DNA of 42,743 bases from Candidatus Saccharimonadota bacterium (GTDB taxonomy: Bacteria; Patescibacteriota; Saccharimonadia; Saccharimonadales; Saccharimonadaceae), in the NCBI GenBank assembly GCA_017515285.1, contig JAFWGN010000010.1, positions 1 to 42,743 of the forward strand. Direction: 5' to 3'. Under the pieces are notes generated by a model, which worked only from the letters and a program-made list of their open reading frames with translations, was not told the origin of the DNA and searched no databases. The translations under genes were made by a program, and so were the position numbers. Of this stretch, positions 7,323 to 14,867 are shown one piece after another. Every line of letters begins with the position of its first letter. Within the stretch, counting starts at the first letter, position 1.

Positions 7323-8244
7323 AAGAACTATTCTCGTAGTCTATTACAGATTTCCCTTTTGAGAATACGTCGCGAAGATACCCTTTCCGAGCGAGTGGCT
7401 GGATGCTTTCTTCTACGGAATCCAGTTTTGCTCCGGATAAAGCAATGGTCGCATTGCGAGAACCGGTATTTTTCAATATTCCCAGCATCATCGTTTCGCA
7501 TTCGGCACCTGGATCGCCATTCGGATAATCGATGTCGATATTCAAATCACTCCTCGAAAGACCCCTTTTTTCTAGGACCACATTAGTAAATACCGGGTTA
7601 ACATGGACCGACTCGACTCTTCTACGGCCATATAGTTGGGCGTAATTCAGTTTGGACTCTATGGTTCTAGCGTATTCTTGCAACCGAGACGGTGAGGCGG
7701 CCAACAGGGAAAGTCGTTCATCGCCGAGATAGCTGAATACCGTAAGACCGTTATTATGATTCGAATTTTCAAGTCTCGTCTCGATAAACAGCTCAAGCTT
7801 TGACATCTTCATGAGATGGTCGACACCAGTCCCTATACGCCCAAGTAGCTCCAGACCAAGTCTATTCCTAGCGCTCTCGTTCGAGATATGATATGCATGT
7901 TCGATAAAACGATATTTTCGCTCAAGGCGCCTACGCATCCGTTTTAAATCATCTATAGTCGACAAAAATTCTTTGGTATATGAAAAATCTCCATATTTAT
8001 TATAATGCTTCAGCACGTCGTTATACATCGTTCTGAAGCGTCCAGTTTCCTCAACCAAACTGCGATATTCTGGGTCGTAATATAAATCGGAAACCGAATC
8101 GCGGAACACGTATCTAGAATCTCTGGATGGCTTTTCGAAAGCTTTTTCAATCAGATTGGGAATAAACTCCGACTTTATCTTTTCAAGTCCGATACGTTCA
8201 ATAGTGACTGGCGCGGCATTAATCTTCAGAATACATTCCTTCAT
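7303..8244 (-). CDS. soluble protein of unknown function, first gene of an unknown pair
   Basis: This 313-residue cytoplasmic protein has no recognised domain. It has a charged helical middle (about 95-150, LKRMRRRLERKYRFIEHAYH), then an alpha/beta-looking part with ESVHVNPVFTNVVLEKRG and SRNATIALSGAKLDSVEESI. No P-loop, nuclease or protease motif was seen. There is no Shine-Dalgarno, and the ATG directly follows a TATAGAAT-like sequence, so it may be leaderless. Codon use is AT-richer than the flanking surface genes, which suggests transfer. It is translationally coupled to the four-TM protein. It could be the sensor or regulator of a two-gene defence system. Confidence 0.75.
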   Translation of the reverse strand: MKECILKINAAPVTIERIGLEKIKSEFIPNLIEKAFEKPSRDSRYVFRDSVSDLYYDPEYRSLVEETGRFRTMYNDVLKHYNKYGDFSYTKEFLSTIDDLKRMRRRLERKYRFIEHAYHISNESARNRLGLELLGRIGTGVDHLMKMSKLELFIETRLENSNHNNGLTVFSYLGDERLSLLAASPSRLQEYARTIESKLNYAQLYGRRRVESVHVNPVFTNVVLEKRGLSRSDLNIDIDYPNGDPGAECETMMLGILKNTGSRNATIALSGAKLDSVEESIQPLARKGYLRDVFSKGKSVIDYENSSYAECEE

Positions 8245-8324
8245 ATTCTATACGATAACATATAAATTTAAAAAATGCAAATTATGAAACGCATGTATTG
8301 GTAATAAACTCGCTTGAGACGAAG

Positions 8325-8353
8325 TTGACTTTTCTCCCCTCCCGTCGTATCAT
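8325..8353 (+). promoter_or_regulatory. promoter of the second operon of surface locus 1
   Basis: TTGACT at 8325-8330 and TATCAT at 8348-8353 are separated by 17 bp, with transcription expected at about 8360. The TCAAACGGTCAA motif lies at 8363-8374, in the first transcribed bases. The promoter serves the TTG-start gene and the DUF916-like gene. Confidence 0.7.
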
Positions 8354-8386
8354 ATAAATAAATCAAACGGTCAAATTTTAGTATAA

Positions 8387-8425
8387 GACTTTTGCGTCAT
8401 CGAACAGACTCGGCGACGAAAAGTC
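8387..8425 (+). promoter_or_regulatory. leader hairpin next to the Shine-Dalgarno
   Basis: GACTTTT 8387-8393 pairs with AAAAGTC 8419-8425. After a bulged G, CGTC 8395-8398 pairs with GACG 8415-8418 around a 16-nt loop. The strong Shine-Dalgarno GGAGG (8431-8435) lies 5 nt after the hairpin and the start codon is TTG. The hairpin may keep the ribosome site accessible or make it responsive to temperature or a ligand; no direct evidence distinguishes these. Confidence 0.5.
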
Positions 8426-8443
8426 ATCTAGGAGGTAGCCGTT

Positions 8444-9097
8444 TTGGAAGAAAAATTATACTTTAAACCCGCCAGCTATGGCAAAAAAGCCAAGAAAAGG
8501 CCAGAGCCGGAAAAACCCACCAGGCTCGAAAAAGACAAAAGCAATCATCGTCTCCGCAACCTGATTATTTTTGCACTAATCATAGTAATCGTTATCGTGA
8601 TTATTCTCTGGCTCCTTCGCGGAAAGACCACGACGACCGGCCAATACCCGGCGAACATCCGCAACGAATCGTTAACCTGCAAGACAGAAAATCTCGGTTA
8701 CGAAAAAGTAAGCGACGTCAGCTCGAACAATAAAGAGCTCAAAATCAACATGATTTTCGCAAGCGGCGATTCGTTAAGCTCCGGCAACCTGAGCTACACT
8801 CTTCACTTCGCCTCGTACGCTGAAGCTCATAGCGCCGAGGCTGTTTCTCACGCTCAATTCAACATCGGACTTCAAGAACTCGGCTACGATGCAGGCAAGT
8901 TTAACAATAAGTTCTCGATTATCGGGAGCGACCTTGTCATCACGTTAAACCTTTCCTCAAAAACCGCCCTCGATGAAACCACCCGAAGTTATTTCCTAGT
9001 CAACTATAAAAAGAACGGAGAACTACCTTCGACTCTCTCCGACTATAAGTCAAACTACGAGTCTCAGGGATTCTCCTGCGAATCAACCCTTCGATAA
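8444..9097 (+). CDS. one-TM surface-locus protein with TTG start (copy 1)
   Basis: This 217-residue protein has a basic cytoplasmic N-terminus (about 1-38), one membrane helix (about 40-58, LIIFALIIVIVIVIILWLL) and an external domain of about 155 residues that contains two Cys. It is a bitopic protein of no recognised family. The start is TTG, chosen because GGAGG lies 8 nt upstream and because the paralogue at 29027 keeps the same TTG and the same first residues (MEEKLYFKP). The DUF916-like gene follows after 19 bp, so the two are an operon. It may assemble with the two secreted proteins. Confidence 0.8.
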   Translation: MEEKLYFKPASYGKKAKKRPEPEKPTRLEKDKSNHRLRNLIIFALIIVIVIVIILWLLRGKTTTTGQYPANIRNESLTCKTENLGYEKVSDVSSNNKELKINMIFASGDSLSSGNLSYTLHFASYAEAHSAEAVSHAQFNIGLQELGYDAGKFNNKFSIIGSDLVITLNLSSKTALDETTRSYFLVNYKKNGELPSTLSDYKSNYESQGFSCESTLR

Positions 9098-9116
9098 TAA
9101 ATAATAAAGGAGCCAA

Positions 9117-10031
9117 ATGTCCAAACTAAACCATAAACTAAAAACCCTAATCGCCGCCATCGGTGCCATATTATTCGCGGCCCTTTCCTCTGTTCCTACT
9201 TTTGCCATCGGCCAGTTCGCCATCTCGCCTATGTACCAACAAATCACTCTCACTCCTGGGGAGACCTATACCGGGAACTTCGAAGTCATCAATCCCGGCG
9301 ACAATACCATCGACTTTCGTTATACGGTTCGTGTCGAACCGTTCTCCGTCGAAGGACTCGACGATCTAAGTTTCACGGCTAACGGAAGCTACAACCAAAT
9401 CGTTGATTGGATTGAGCTTTCCCACACTGAGGGAATAATCTCTCCTAACGAGACCGAAGAAGTTCGCTTCACTATTAACGTCCCCGAAGATGCCCCCGCC
9501 GGCGGTCAATACGCCGCCATTATGGTGACCTCCGAAGAATACCGCCTCGACAACTCCACCGTCGACCTCCGCGAGAAATACGAAGCTTCTCACCTTCTCT
9601 ATACCGAAGTCGCCGGCGAGACCTCTCGTAAAGGCTCAATCAACAATGTGAGCGTTCCGGGTTTCCTCCTCTCCGGTAATATCACTGGTAGCGCCAGCAT
9701 CGTAAACGAAGGCAACGTCCATTCTCAAGCTACTCATACACTCCAGGTCTTCCCGCTTTTCTCGAGTGAAGAAATCTACACTAACGAAGAAAACCCCAAG
9801 GGCGTCTGGGTCATGCCAGGGAACACCGCTTTCTCTTCAATCTCCTGGGACGAAACCCCTTCTCTCGGCATCTTCCACGTCATCTACAACGTCGCCTACG
9901 AAGGAGTAGAGTCAAAAGTCGACAAACTCGTCATCATCTGCCCTCTCTGGCTCCTTCTCATCATCTTCCTTGTTATCTTCCTCATCATCTTCAAAATCCT
10001 TTGGGGAAAGAGAAAAGGTTCCAAATCGTAA
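9117..10031 (+). CDS. DUF916-like surface protein with C-terminal anchor (copy 1)
   Basis: This 304-residue protein has a signal peptide (residues 1-30, cleavage near TFA-IG) and a first Ig-like domain (about 32-145) with ISPMYQQITLTPGETYTG and PEDAPAGGQYAAIMV. A second beta domain with SGNITGSASIVNEGNVHS follows, then a C-terminal membrane helix (about 275-297) and a short basic tail. The first domain resembles DUF916, the peptidoglycan-binding part of WxL-associated proteins. In Firmicutes these form cell-wall complexes with WxL proteins, so this may scaffold the secreted protein at 5761. The gene has a strong Shine-Dalgarno (AAAGGAG) and a bidirectional terminator. Confidence 0.8.
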   Translation: MSKLNHKLKTLIAAIGAILFAALSSVPTFAIGQFAISPMYQQITLTPGETYTGNFEVINPGDNTIDFRYTVRVEPFSVEGLDDLSFTANGSYNQIVDWIELSHTEGIISPNETEEVRFTINVPEDAPAGGQYAAIMVTSEEYRLDNSTVDLREKYEASHLLYTEVAGETSRKGSINNVSVPGFLLSGNITGSASIVNEGNVHSQATHTLQVFPLFSSEEIYTNEENPKGVWVMPGNTAFSSISWDETPSLGIFHVIYNVAYEGVESKVDKLVIICPLWLLLIIFLVIFLIIFKILWGKRKGSKS

Positions 10032-10032
10032 T

Positions 10033-10063
10033 AAAAAAATATCCCCCTCGGGGGATATTTTTT
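10033..10063. terminator. bidirectional terminator closing surface locus 1
   Basis: AAAAATATCCCC pairs with GGGGATATTTTT around a very short loop, with A and T tracts on both sides. It ends the DUF916-like gene on the + strand and, with its reversed T tract, the small - strand gene whose stop lies at 10062. Confidence 0.85.
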
Positions 10064-10271
10064 ACGCCACCTTCAACCGACAATCCACCAGGCGCGTCCG
10101 GCAGTTCCGAACGACAAAGTCAACGCCATTCGCAGCCTTCTCAATTCGATGCGTAACGTATCCGTGCCTGTCGCAAACACAAAGTTCATTGCGAAGCAAC
10201 GCATCCGTAACGTAACTCCCATCGTTCGCAATTAACCCGTTTCGAAGAAGCATTTGTCGAATTAGCTCCAT
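10062..10271 (-). CDS. small hypothetical protein
   Basis: This 69-residue protein (MELIRQMLLRNGLIANDG...) has three Cys and a basic C-terminus, with no recognised family. Evidence that it is real: GGAGGT about 9 nt before the ATG, a TATAAT on the - strand at 10307-10302, and a terminator at its end. The repeated palindrome at 10337-10357 lies just upstream of its promoter and may regulate it. No counterpart sits beside surface locus 2. Confidence 0.6.
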   Translation of the reverse strand: MELIRQMLLRNGLIANDGSYVTDALLRNELCVCDRHGYVTHRIEKAANGVDFVVRNCRTRLVDCRLKVA

Positions 10272-10336
10272 AAAATAATACCTCCACTAATTATTGAAGG
10301 TATTATACCACATCTCCCCCGACAGAACTCTATAAA

Positions 10337-10357
10337 ATGTTGTAATTTTTACAACAT
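10337..10357. repeat. palindrome, copy 2 of a repeated element
   Basis: The sequence matches the element at 4687-4709, with arms ATGTTGTAA and TTACAACAT around TTT. It lies between dnaJ and the small gene at 10062-10271, about 30 bp upstream of that gene's -10. The conserved loop as well as the arms suggests a specific binding site, not a random hairpin. Confidence 0.7.
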
Positions 10358-10433
10358 CCACCAAACACTTGCAAAAACCGTCAAAAATTCGCGAAACCCC
10401 ACCAAGGTCTCACGAAAGCCCCCCCCTAAAAAC

Positions 10434-11369
10434 TCAGGACCAAAACCCGCGTTTCTTATTCTTTGGATTTCTGAACTCTTCTAGTAGTTCTTTTTGTTTC
10501 TTCGAGAGATTCTTCGGCGTCTCGACAATAATCGTCACGATGTGCGGCCCGCGGTCGCCATCCGCCCGGAAGGGAACTCCATGCCCCGAAAGCCTAAACG
10601 GCGTTCCACTTTGCGTCCCGGCCGGAATTTTCATCGTCACTTTCCCATCCACGGTCTCGACGTCAAGTTCGCACCCAAGCGCCGCATCAACCATGGACAC
10701 GACCGCCTCGGAAAGAATAATATTCCCCTCGCGTGTAAGATTTTTATCGGGCTTGACCCGAACGCGAAGATAAAGGTCGCCCGGCTCTCCGTCTTTCGGC
10801 GCCTCGCCCCCCTTCCCGGCAAGCCGAATTGCCATCCCATCATCAATCCCGGAAGGGATTTTCACTTTCAACTTTTTCCCGGAACTCGGCAACTCAATTT
10901 CTCGTGTCGTCCCAAACACCGCCTCCTTGAAGCTAATCACCGTCTGTATCTCAAAATCCTGCCCCCGGCGCACGCGCGTTCGTCGCCTTGCTCCGCCCCC
11001 AAATCCAAACAAATCACCAAGAATATCATCAAGCCCCCCGCCCGCTCCACCAAAATCAAACTGGAAACTCTGCCCATTAAAGTTGAAGCCCCCGCCCTGT
11101 CCAAATGGATTGCCACCCCCACCAAACGGATTTCCCCCGTTACCGCCGACGCCCGCATGTCCAAATTGGTCATACCTCGCCCGCTTCTGCTTGTCGTTCA
11201 AAACCTCATAGGCTTCCGTTGCTTCCTTAAACTTTTCCTCAGCGGTTTTATCGCCAGGATTCTTGTCTGGGTGGTATTTAATCGCAAGCTTCCGATAAGC
11301 CTTCTTAATCTCATCGTCCGAGGCCGTCTTCGAAACTCCTAAAACTTCATAATAATCACGTTTTGTCAT
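10434..11369 (-). CDS. dnaJ: DnaJ-family co-chaperone without zinc fingers
   Basis: The 311-residue protein has a J domain (about 4-65) with KYHPDKNPG, a Gly/Phe-rich linker ([17 protein letters not shown], about 72-135) and two C-terminal substrate-binding domains ([36 protein letters not shown]). The four CxxCxGxG zinc modules of classical DnaJ are missing, so it is of the CbpA type and would deliver clients to DnaK. A longer frame starts at 11384, but TATAAT at 11381-11376 lies exactly 6 nt before the ATG at 11369, and homologues begin with (M)xKRDYYE, so 11369 is chosen. It ends with TGA, nearly unique in this window. grpE and dnaK are not in the window. Confidence 0.92.
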   Translation of the reverse strand: MTKRDYYEVLGVSKTASDDEIKKAYRKLAIKYHPDKNPGDKTAEEKFKEATEAYEVLNDKQKRARYDQFGHAGVGGNGGNPFGGGGNPFGQGGGFNFNGQSFQFDFGGAGGGLDDILGDLFGFGGGARRRTRVRRGQDFEIQTVISFKEAVFGTTREIELPSSGKKLKVKIPSGIDDGMAIRLAGKGGEAPKDGEPGDLYLRVRVKPDKNLTREGNIILSEAVVSMVDAALGCELDVETVDGKVTMKIPAGTQSGTPFRLSGHGVPFRADGDRGPHIVTIIVETPKNLSKKQKELLEEFRNPKNKKRGFWS

Positions 11370-11438
11370 GCTCATATTATACAAAATTAGCAGTCAAAAA
11401 GCAAGAGTGCCAATTCATCCATCGTCTCAATAATAAAG

Positions 11439-12209
11439 TTATTCTACGTTTTCCGGATTGTAGTTCGCGACCCCGTCCGCAATCACGTCGTTCCCAATGT
11501 GTAGCGCCGCCGCCACCGCCGCCGCGCAAGCCATATATGAAACAATCGGCTCGCCCGTAAGAAAACTCGCGACCGAGAAACGCGAAGACCCAAGGGAAAG
11601 ATTTGCTTCCGTCCCCTTTTTATAAAGTTTCGCACCATCAATTCGAATCGTCGAAGTTCGCGTCGTCCCATAGGTTAGCGTATCCGTCTTCCCGACGAAT
11701 TTGGAAAATTCGGCAAAGTTCGCATCGTCTTCATTCAAAACGACAACTTCCGGATTCATCTTGAGTAATGTCGATTCCGACTCGGAAAATTCCTCCGCAC
11801 TCATTGCCCCGAGCGAAGAGGGGATAAAATCCGTCATCGCCGCAACGTAAACCGGGAGACCATAAAATACATTATTCTTGAGCGACTCTGCCGGCGCCGT
11901 GACGACGACATAGCTCGAACCCGCTTTCCAGGCCTCGGAGAGGAACTTATGCAACGCCGAGACTTTAATCGGTGAATCGGAAGCAAGAATCGCAACATGC
12001 TGTCCCGCCGCGCGCAAGATTTCGTGAATAAAATGCGAAACTATCGCCTTTCCGGAAGTCCCAGTCACACAAATCAGTCGCATATCTCGAATCGGGTTTC
12101 CGTAATAACTCGAGAGCAACTTTGCGTGCGTCCGCTGCAATTTAGATTTCATGGAAGGTTTTCTTTTAGTTTCGGTTTTCTTCGGGGCAGACATATGATT
12201 CTCCATCAT
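11439..12209 (-). CDS. Mur-ligase-like protein with altered P-loop
   Basis: The 256-residue protein resembles the central ATP-binding domain of Mur ligases: ICVTGTSGKAIVSHFIHEIL, YVVVTAPAES, MTDFIPSSLG and VVLNEDDANF. Compared with the usual TGTNGKTT loop, the Thr after the Lys is replaced by Ala. The C-terminal ligase domain is absent and the protein ends where Mur ligases continue. It may therefore be a regulatory or degenerate paralogue, not an active peptide-adding enzyme. TATAAT at 12221-12216 lies 6 nt before the ATG (leaderless). It lies between dnaJ and tRNA-Arg in the same direction. Confidence 0.7.
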   Translation of the reverse strand: MMENHMSAPKKTETKRKPSMKSKLQRTHAKLLSSYYGNPIRDMRLICVTGTSGKAIVSHFIHEILRAAGQHVAILASDSPIKVSALHKFLSEAWKAGSSYVVVTAPAESLKNNVFYGLPVYVAAMTDFIPSSLGAMSAEEFSESESTLLKMNPEVVVLNEDDANFAEFSKFVGKTDTLTYGTTRTSTIRIDGAKLYKKGTEANLSLGSSRFSVASFLTGEPIVSYMACAAAVAAALHIGNDVIADGVANYNPENVE

Positions 12210-12225
12210 ATCCGCATTATACCAT

Positions 12226-12254
12226 AAAATCCCTCTCTTGGGGAGAGGGATTTT
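12226..12254 (-). terminator. terminator after tRNA-Arg
   Basis: AAAATCCCTCTC and GAGAGGGATTTT form a 12-bp stem with a 5-nt loop. It follows tRNA-Arg on the - strand and lies just upstream of the -10 of the Mur-ligase-like gene, so one transcript ends and the next begins within about 10 bp. Confidence 0.85.
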
Positions 12255-12273
12255 GGCTTATTTTCTAGGTTAA

Positions 12274-12350
12274 TGGTATGCCCGACACGAGTCGAACGTG
12301 CGACCTTCAGCTCCGCAAGCTGACGCTCTATCCATCTGAGCTACGGGCAC
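12274..12350 (-). tRNA. tRNA-Arg (anticodon GCG)
   Basis: On the - strand the acceptor GTGCCCG pairs with CGGGCAT (a G-U pair at the end), followed by discriminator A and an encoded CCA. The anticodon stem TCAGC/GCTGA encloses TTGCGGA, giving GCG, which reads CGC. Most bacteria instead use tRNA-Arg(ACG), whose A34 is deaminated to inosine by TadA. The precursor leader of about 85 nt from a TATAAT near 12436 contains stems. Confidence 0.93.
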
Positions 12351-12514
12351 ATGTGGATATCTCCTGAAGGAATAGATATACTTCATTACAACATCCACCT
12401 AGAATAATAAAGTCCATCGCTTTCGCGACAAGATAATTATATCACAAATTTAGGGTAAATGATAGGGGGAATTTTCTACTAGCAAAGAAAGCGCAAGCGT
12501 GTTACAATAATAGT

Positions 12515-13411
12515 ATGGAAAAATCTCGCAGACGCTCCGAAAGATACGCCCCCTCCCCAGAAACCTTCGCCGACCCCGGCATCGACTTCGGTAATACTCA
12601 TTTAAGTTTCTCGTCCCTCGAGCCGCGCCCCCGCCGGTTCCCTCCCGAAAGAACCTCGTTCGATTCCGAGGAAGAGTATAGTAAAGAACTCCAAAAATTC
12701 TATGGTGTCGGCCCGCGTATGCTAAAATTCCATCGCGAAGAGCTAGACGAAGCCCTCGAGGATCGTCGCGAAGAACGAATCATGATCGCCGGTTTTCTCG
12801 CTGCCGAAGCTAACGGTCCCGAAGCAATGAAAGAAATCGCCGACAATATAACCGAAACCTCCGATTTCCGACTCACTAGACGCCAGCGTCGCGAATTTAT
12901 GGAAGCGCTCGGCGAAATGTCCACTTCCGACTTTGAACAAAAATACCGGATGACGTGTCTAAATCTCGACGTGGAACAAAGTAAAATCTACGCACCAGCC
13001 GCCGGAAGACTCCGCAACGCCGCAATGCTTATGCGCCGACATAGAAACCCGTCGCTAGAATCCGCTCCTTTACCGGAGCTCGAGGAGTCGTTGCCCGAGC
13101 CTACTCCTCCTTTAGAATTCGACGAGCCGCCGCTCGAGCCCGAGTCTTCTCCGGAGCCTGAAGAAGAATTGCCGGAACGCGATGAAGAAGTCCTTACCCC
13201 CGTGGTCAATCTCTACACGGCCCAAAAGAACAACCAACGCCTCAGCTTCTTCTCAAAACTAAAAGATAGATTCTCCCGTAAGAAACAAGAAGCCGAAATT
13301 AGGAAAAACCAAATCGAAGCCGCCGGCGCAAGGGAAAGAAGTCGTGCAAGCGGAATGTCGCTAGACCCCGCCGAAGAAAATCCCGCCGACGATTTTCTCA
13401 ATGTCGCCTAA
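12515..13411 (+). CDS. hypothetical protein with Pro/Glu-rich segment
   Basis: This 298-residue acidic protein has no signal peptide or membrane helix. Residues about 50-175 look helical and charged (HREELDEALEDRREERIMIAG). Residues about 180-235 are a Pro/Glu repeat (PEPTPPLEFDEPPLEPESS) typical of a flexible spacer. The C-terminus is basic, then acidic. No family was recognised. TACAAT at 12503-12508 lies 6 nt before the ATG, predicting a leaderless mRNA. The promoter of tRNA-Ser begins a few bases after its stop. Confidence 0.75.
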   Translation: MEKSRRRSERYAPSPETFADPGIDFGNTHLSFSSLEPRPRRFPPERTSFDSEEEYSKELQKFYGVGPRMLKFHREELDEALEDRREERIMIAGFLAAEANGPEAMKEIADNITETSDFRLTRRQRREFMEALGEMSTSDFEQKYRMTCLNLDVEQSKIYAPAAGRLRNAAMLMRRHRNPSLESAPLPELEESLPEPTPPLEFDEPPLEPESSPEPEEELPERDEEVLTPVVNLYTAQKNNQRLSFFSKLKDRFSRKKQEAEIRKNQIEAAGARERSRASGMSLDPAEENPADDFLNVA

Positions 13412-13431
13412 AATGTGATATAATATACCGT

Positions 13432-13521
13432 GGAAGCGTGGCCGAGTGGTTGAAGGCGCACGACTCGAAATCGTGTGGACGGGCAACCGTCTCGGGCGTT
13501 CGAATCGCCCCGCTTCCGCCA
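13432..13521 (+). tRNA. tRNA-Ser (anticodon CGA)
   Basis: A class II tRNA of 90 nt with acceptor GGAAGCG/CGCTTCC, anticodon loop CTCGAAA (CGA), a long variable arm (GGACGGGCAACCGTCTC), T arm GGCGTTCGAATCGCC, discriminator G and encoded CCA. A TATAAT lies about 10 bp upstream. Confidence 0.95.
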
Positions 13522-13545
13522 ATCATTTTCCTCCTTCTATCTTTT

Positions 13546-13620
13546 CGGGGATTAGCGCAGTGGTAGCGCGCACGCCTGGGGGGCGTGAGGTCGCCAGTTC
13601 GATCCTGGTATCCCCGACCA
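13546..13620 (+). tRNA. tRNA-Pro (anticodon GGG)
   Basis: Acceptor CGGGGAT 13546-13552 pairs with ATCCCCG 13610-13616. The anticodon stem CACGC/GCGTG encloses CTGGGGG with anticodon GGG. The T arm contains CAGTTCGATCCTG, and discriminator A and CCA end at 13620. It follows tRNA-Ser by 24 bp with no terminator, and only 10 nt separate its CCA from the ATG of the next gene. Confidence 0.95.
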
Positions 13621-13630
13621 TTTTTATACT

Positions 13631-14860
13631 ATGAAATACCCAAAACTCTTGTCAACCGAAATCAACATCGAAAAACTCGTTCCCGGCGGACAGGGGATCG
13701 GAGCTTTAGAGGACGGCAAAAAGGTTTTTCTCTGGAATGTCCTCCCCGACGAGACCGTCACCGAATTTGAAGTTACTAAAACCAAGTCTCACTATCTCGA
13801 GGGAGTCGTCACCAAAATCAAGAATCCGTCCAAACACCGCGTCGCCCCGAAAGACGCCTGTTTCCTTTCGACCTCCCCCTGGCAGATTTTCGATTTTGCT
13901 TGCGAACTCGAGCAAAAACAAGCCCTCGTCGAAGAGTCCCTACGCCAAGAAAAACTCGAAGGCTTAAACGTCGAGTCGGTAAGAACCGACGACAAGGAGT
14001 GGTTCTATCGCAACAAAATGGAATACGCCCTCTATTATGACTACGACCAGTCAAAAATCCTTCCCGCTTTCCACCGCCGCGGTACTCACGGCAAAATCCC
14101 CATCAAAAACAGTTCAATCGAGCGCCCCGAAATTTTCAAAAAAGCAAAGGAAATAATTGACGAATTAAACGCGAAGGGCGAAGAAGCAAGAAAATACCAA
14201 TCCCTCCTTCTCCGCACCAACCAAAACGGCGTTGTCTCCGGCGGGCTTTTCGAAAACAAAAAGCCCCACCCCGTTTTCGAAAATCTCACTGATGATATAT
14301 TAGGTCGGGAATATTCCTATTCTCCAAACGGCTTTTTCCAGATTAACTTGCCCGTCTATGAACTCGCCCTCAAGGAAATTGAAAGAGAAATCAAAACCGA
14401 AAAGGTCCTCGACCTCTATTCCGGCGTCGGCACCATCGGCCTCTCGGTCGCAAGAAACAAACGCCTCACCCTCGTCGAATGCGACAAAAGTGCTTTTAGA
14501 GAGCTCGAAACCAACGCGAAGGAAGCGCGTGTGAAAAATGCGACACCTATTGGGGTAGCACCCCTGTTGCAGTTTCCGCGTGCTTTTTGTGCCAAAAGTG
14601 AAGCCGCCCTGGACTATATTGAGCCGGACGAAACCGTCATTCTCGACCCTCCCCGCGCCGGCTGCGACAAAAAGCTACTGGAAAAACTCCTCGAAGAAAC
14701 GCCAGAGAAAATCATTTACCTCTCCTGCAACCCCTCGACCCAAGCCCGCGACGTCAAAGTTTTGAGCGAAAAATATCTCATAGAACGCATAATTCCGTTT
14801 GACTTTTTCCCCAAAACTCCCCACATTGAGAATCTGATTATCTTAAAGAAAGTGCTATAA
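13631..14860 (+). CDS. RNA (uracil-5-)-methyltransferase, TrmA/RlmD family
   Basis: The 409-residue enzyme transfers methyl from SAM to C5 of a uridine in rRNA or tRNA. A TRAM-like N-terminus (about 10-60) precedes the catalytic part: [41 protein letters not shown] (SAM site), [15 protein letters not shown] and [10 protein letters not shown], whose Cys is the expected nucleophile. The N-terminal cysteine cluster that holds the iron-sulfur centre in RlmD/RumA is mostly absent ([11 protein letters not shown] keeps one Cys). The target (23S U747, U1939 or tRNA U54) cannot be decided. Only 10 nt separate it from tRNA-Pro, so it may be co-transcribed with the tRNAs. Its stop lies within the -10 of ruvB. 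Confidence 0.88.
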   Translation: MKYPKLLSTEINIEKLVPGGQGIGALEDGKKVFLWNVLPDETVTEFEVTKTKSHYLEGVVTKIKNPSKHRVAPKDACFLSTSPWQIFDFACELEQKQALVEESLRQEKLEGLNVESVRTDDKEWFYRNKMEYALYYDYDQSKILPAFHRRGTHGKIPIKNSSIERPEIFKKAKEIIDELNAKGEEARKYQSLLLRTNQNGVVSGGLFENKKPHPVFENLTDDILGREYSYSPNGFFQINLPVYELALKEIEREIKTEKVLDLYSGVGTIGLSVARNKRLTLVECDKSAFRELETNAKEARVKNATPIGVAPLLQFPRAFCAKSEAALDYIEPDETVILDPPRAGCDKKLLEKLLEETPEKIIYLSCNPSTQARDVKVLSEKYLIERIIPFDFFPKTPHIENLIILKKVL

Positions 14861-14867
14861 TAGGTCC

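Noticed and set aside
10434-10436. UGA as a sense codon (Gracilibacteria/Absconditabacteria code)
   Set aside because: recA, ruvB, lepA, tilS and other conserved genes are full length without in-frame TGA, and Trp is encoded by TGG. TGA is simply rare as a stop.
10494-11342. 282-codon frame on the + strand opposite dnaJ
   Set aside because: Shadow of the conserved dnaJ gene; no start signal and a biased Arg/Pro/Lys composition.
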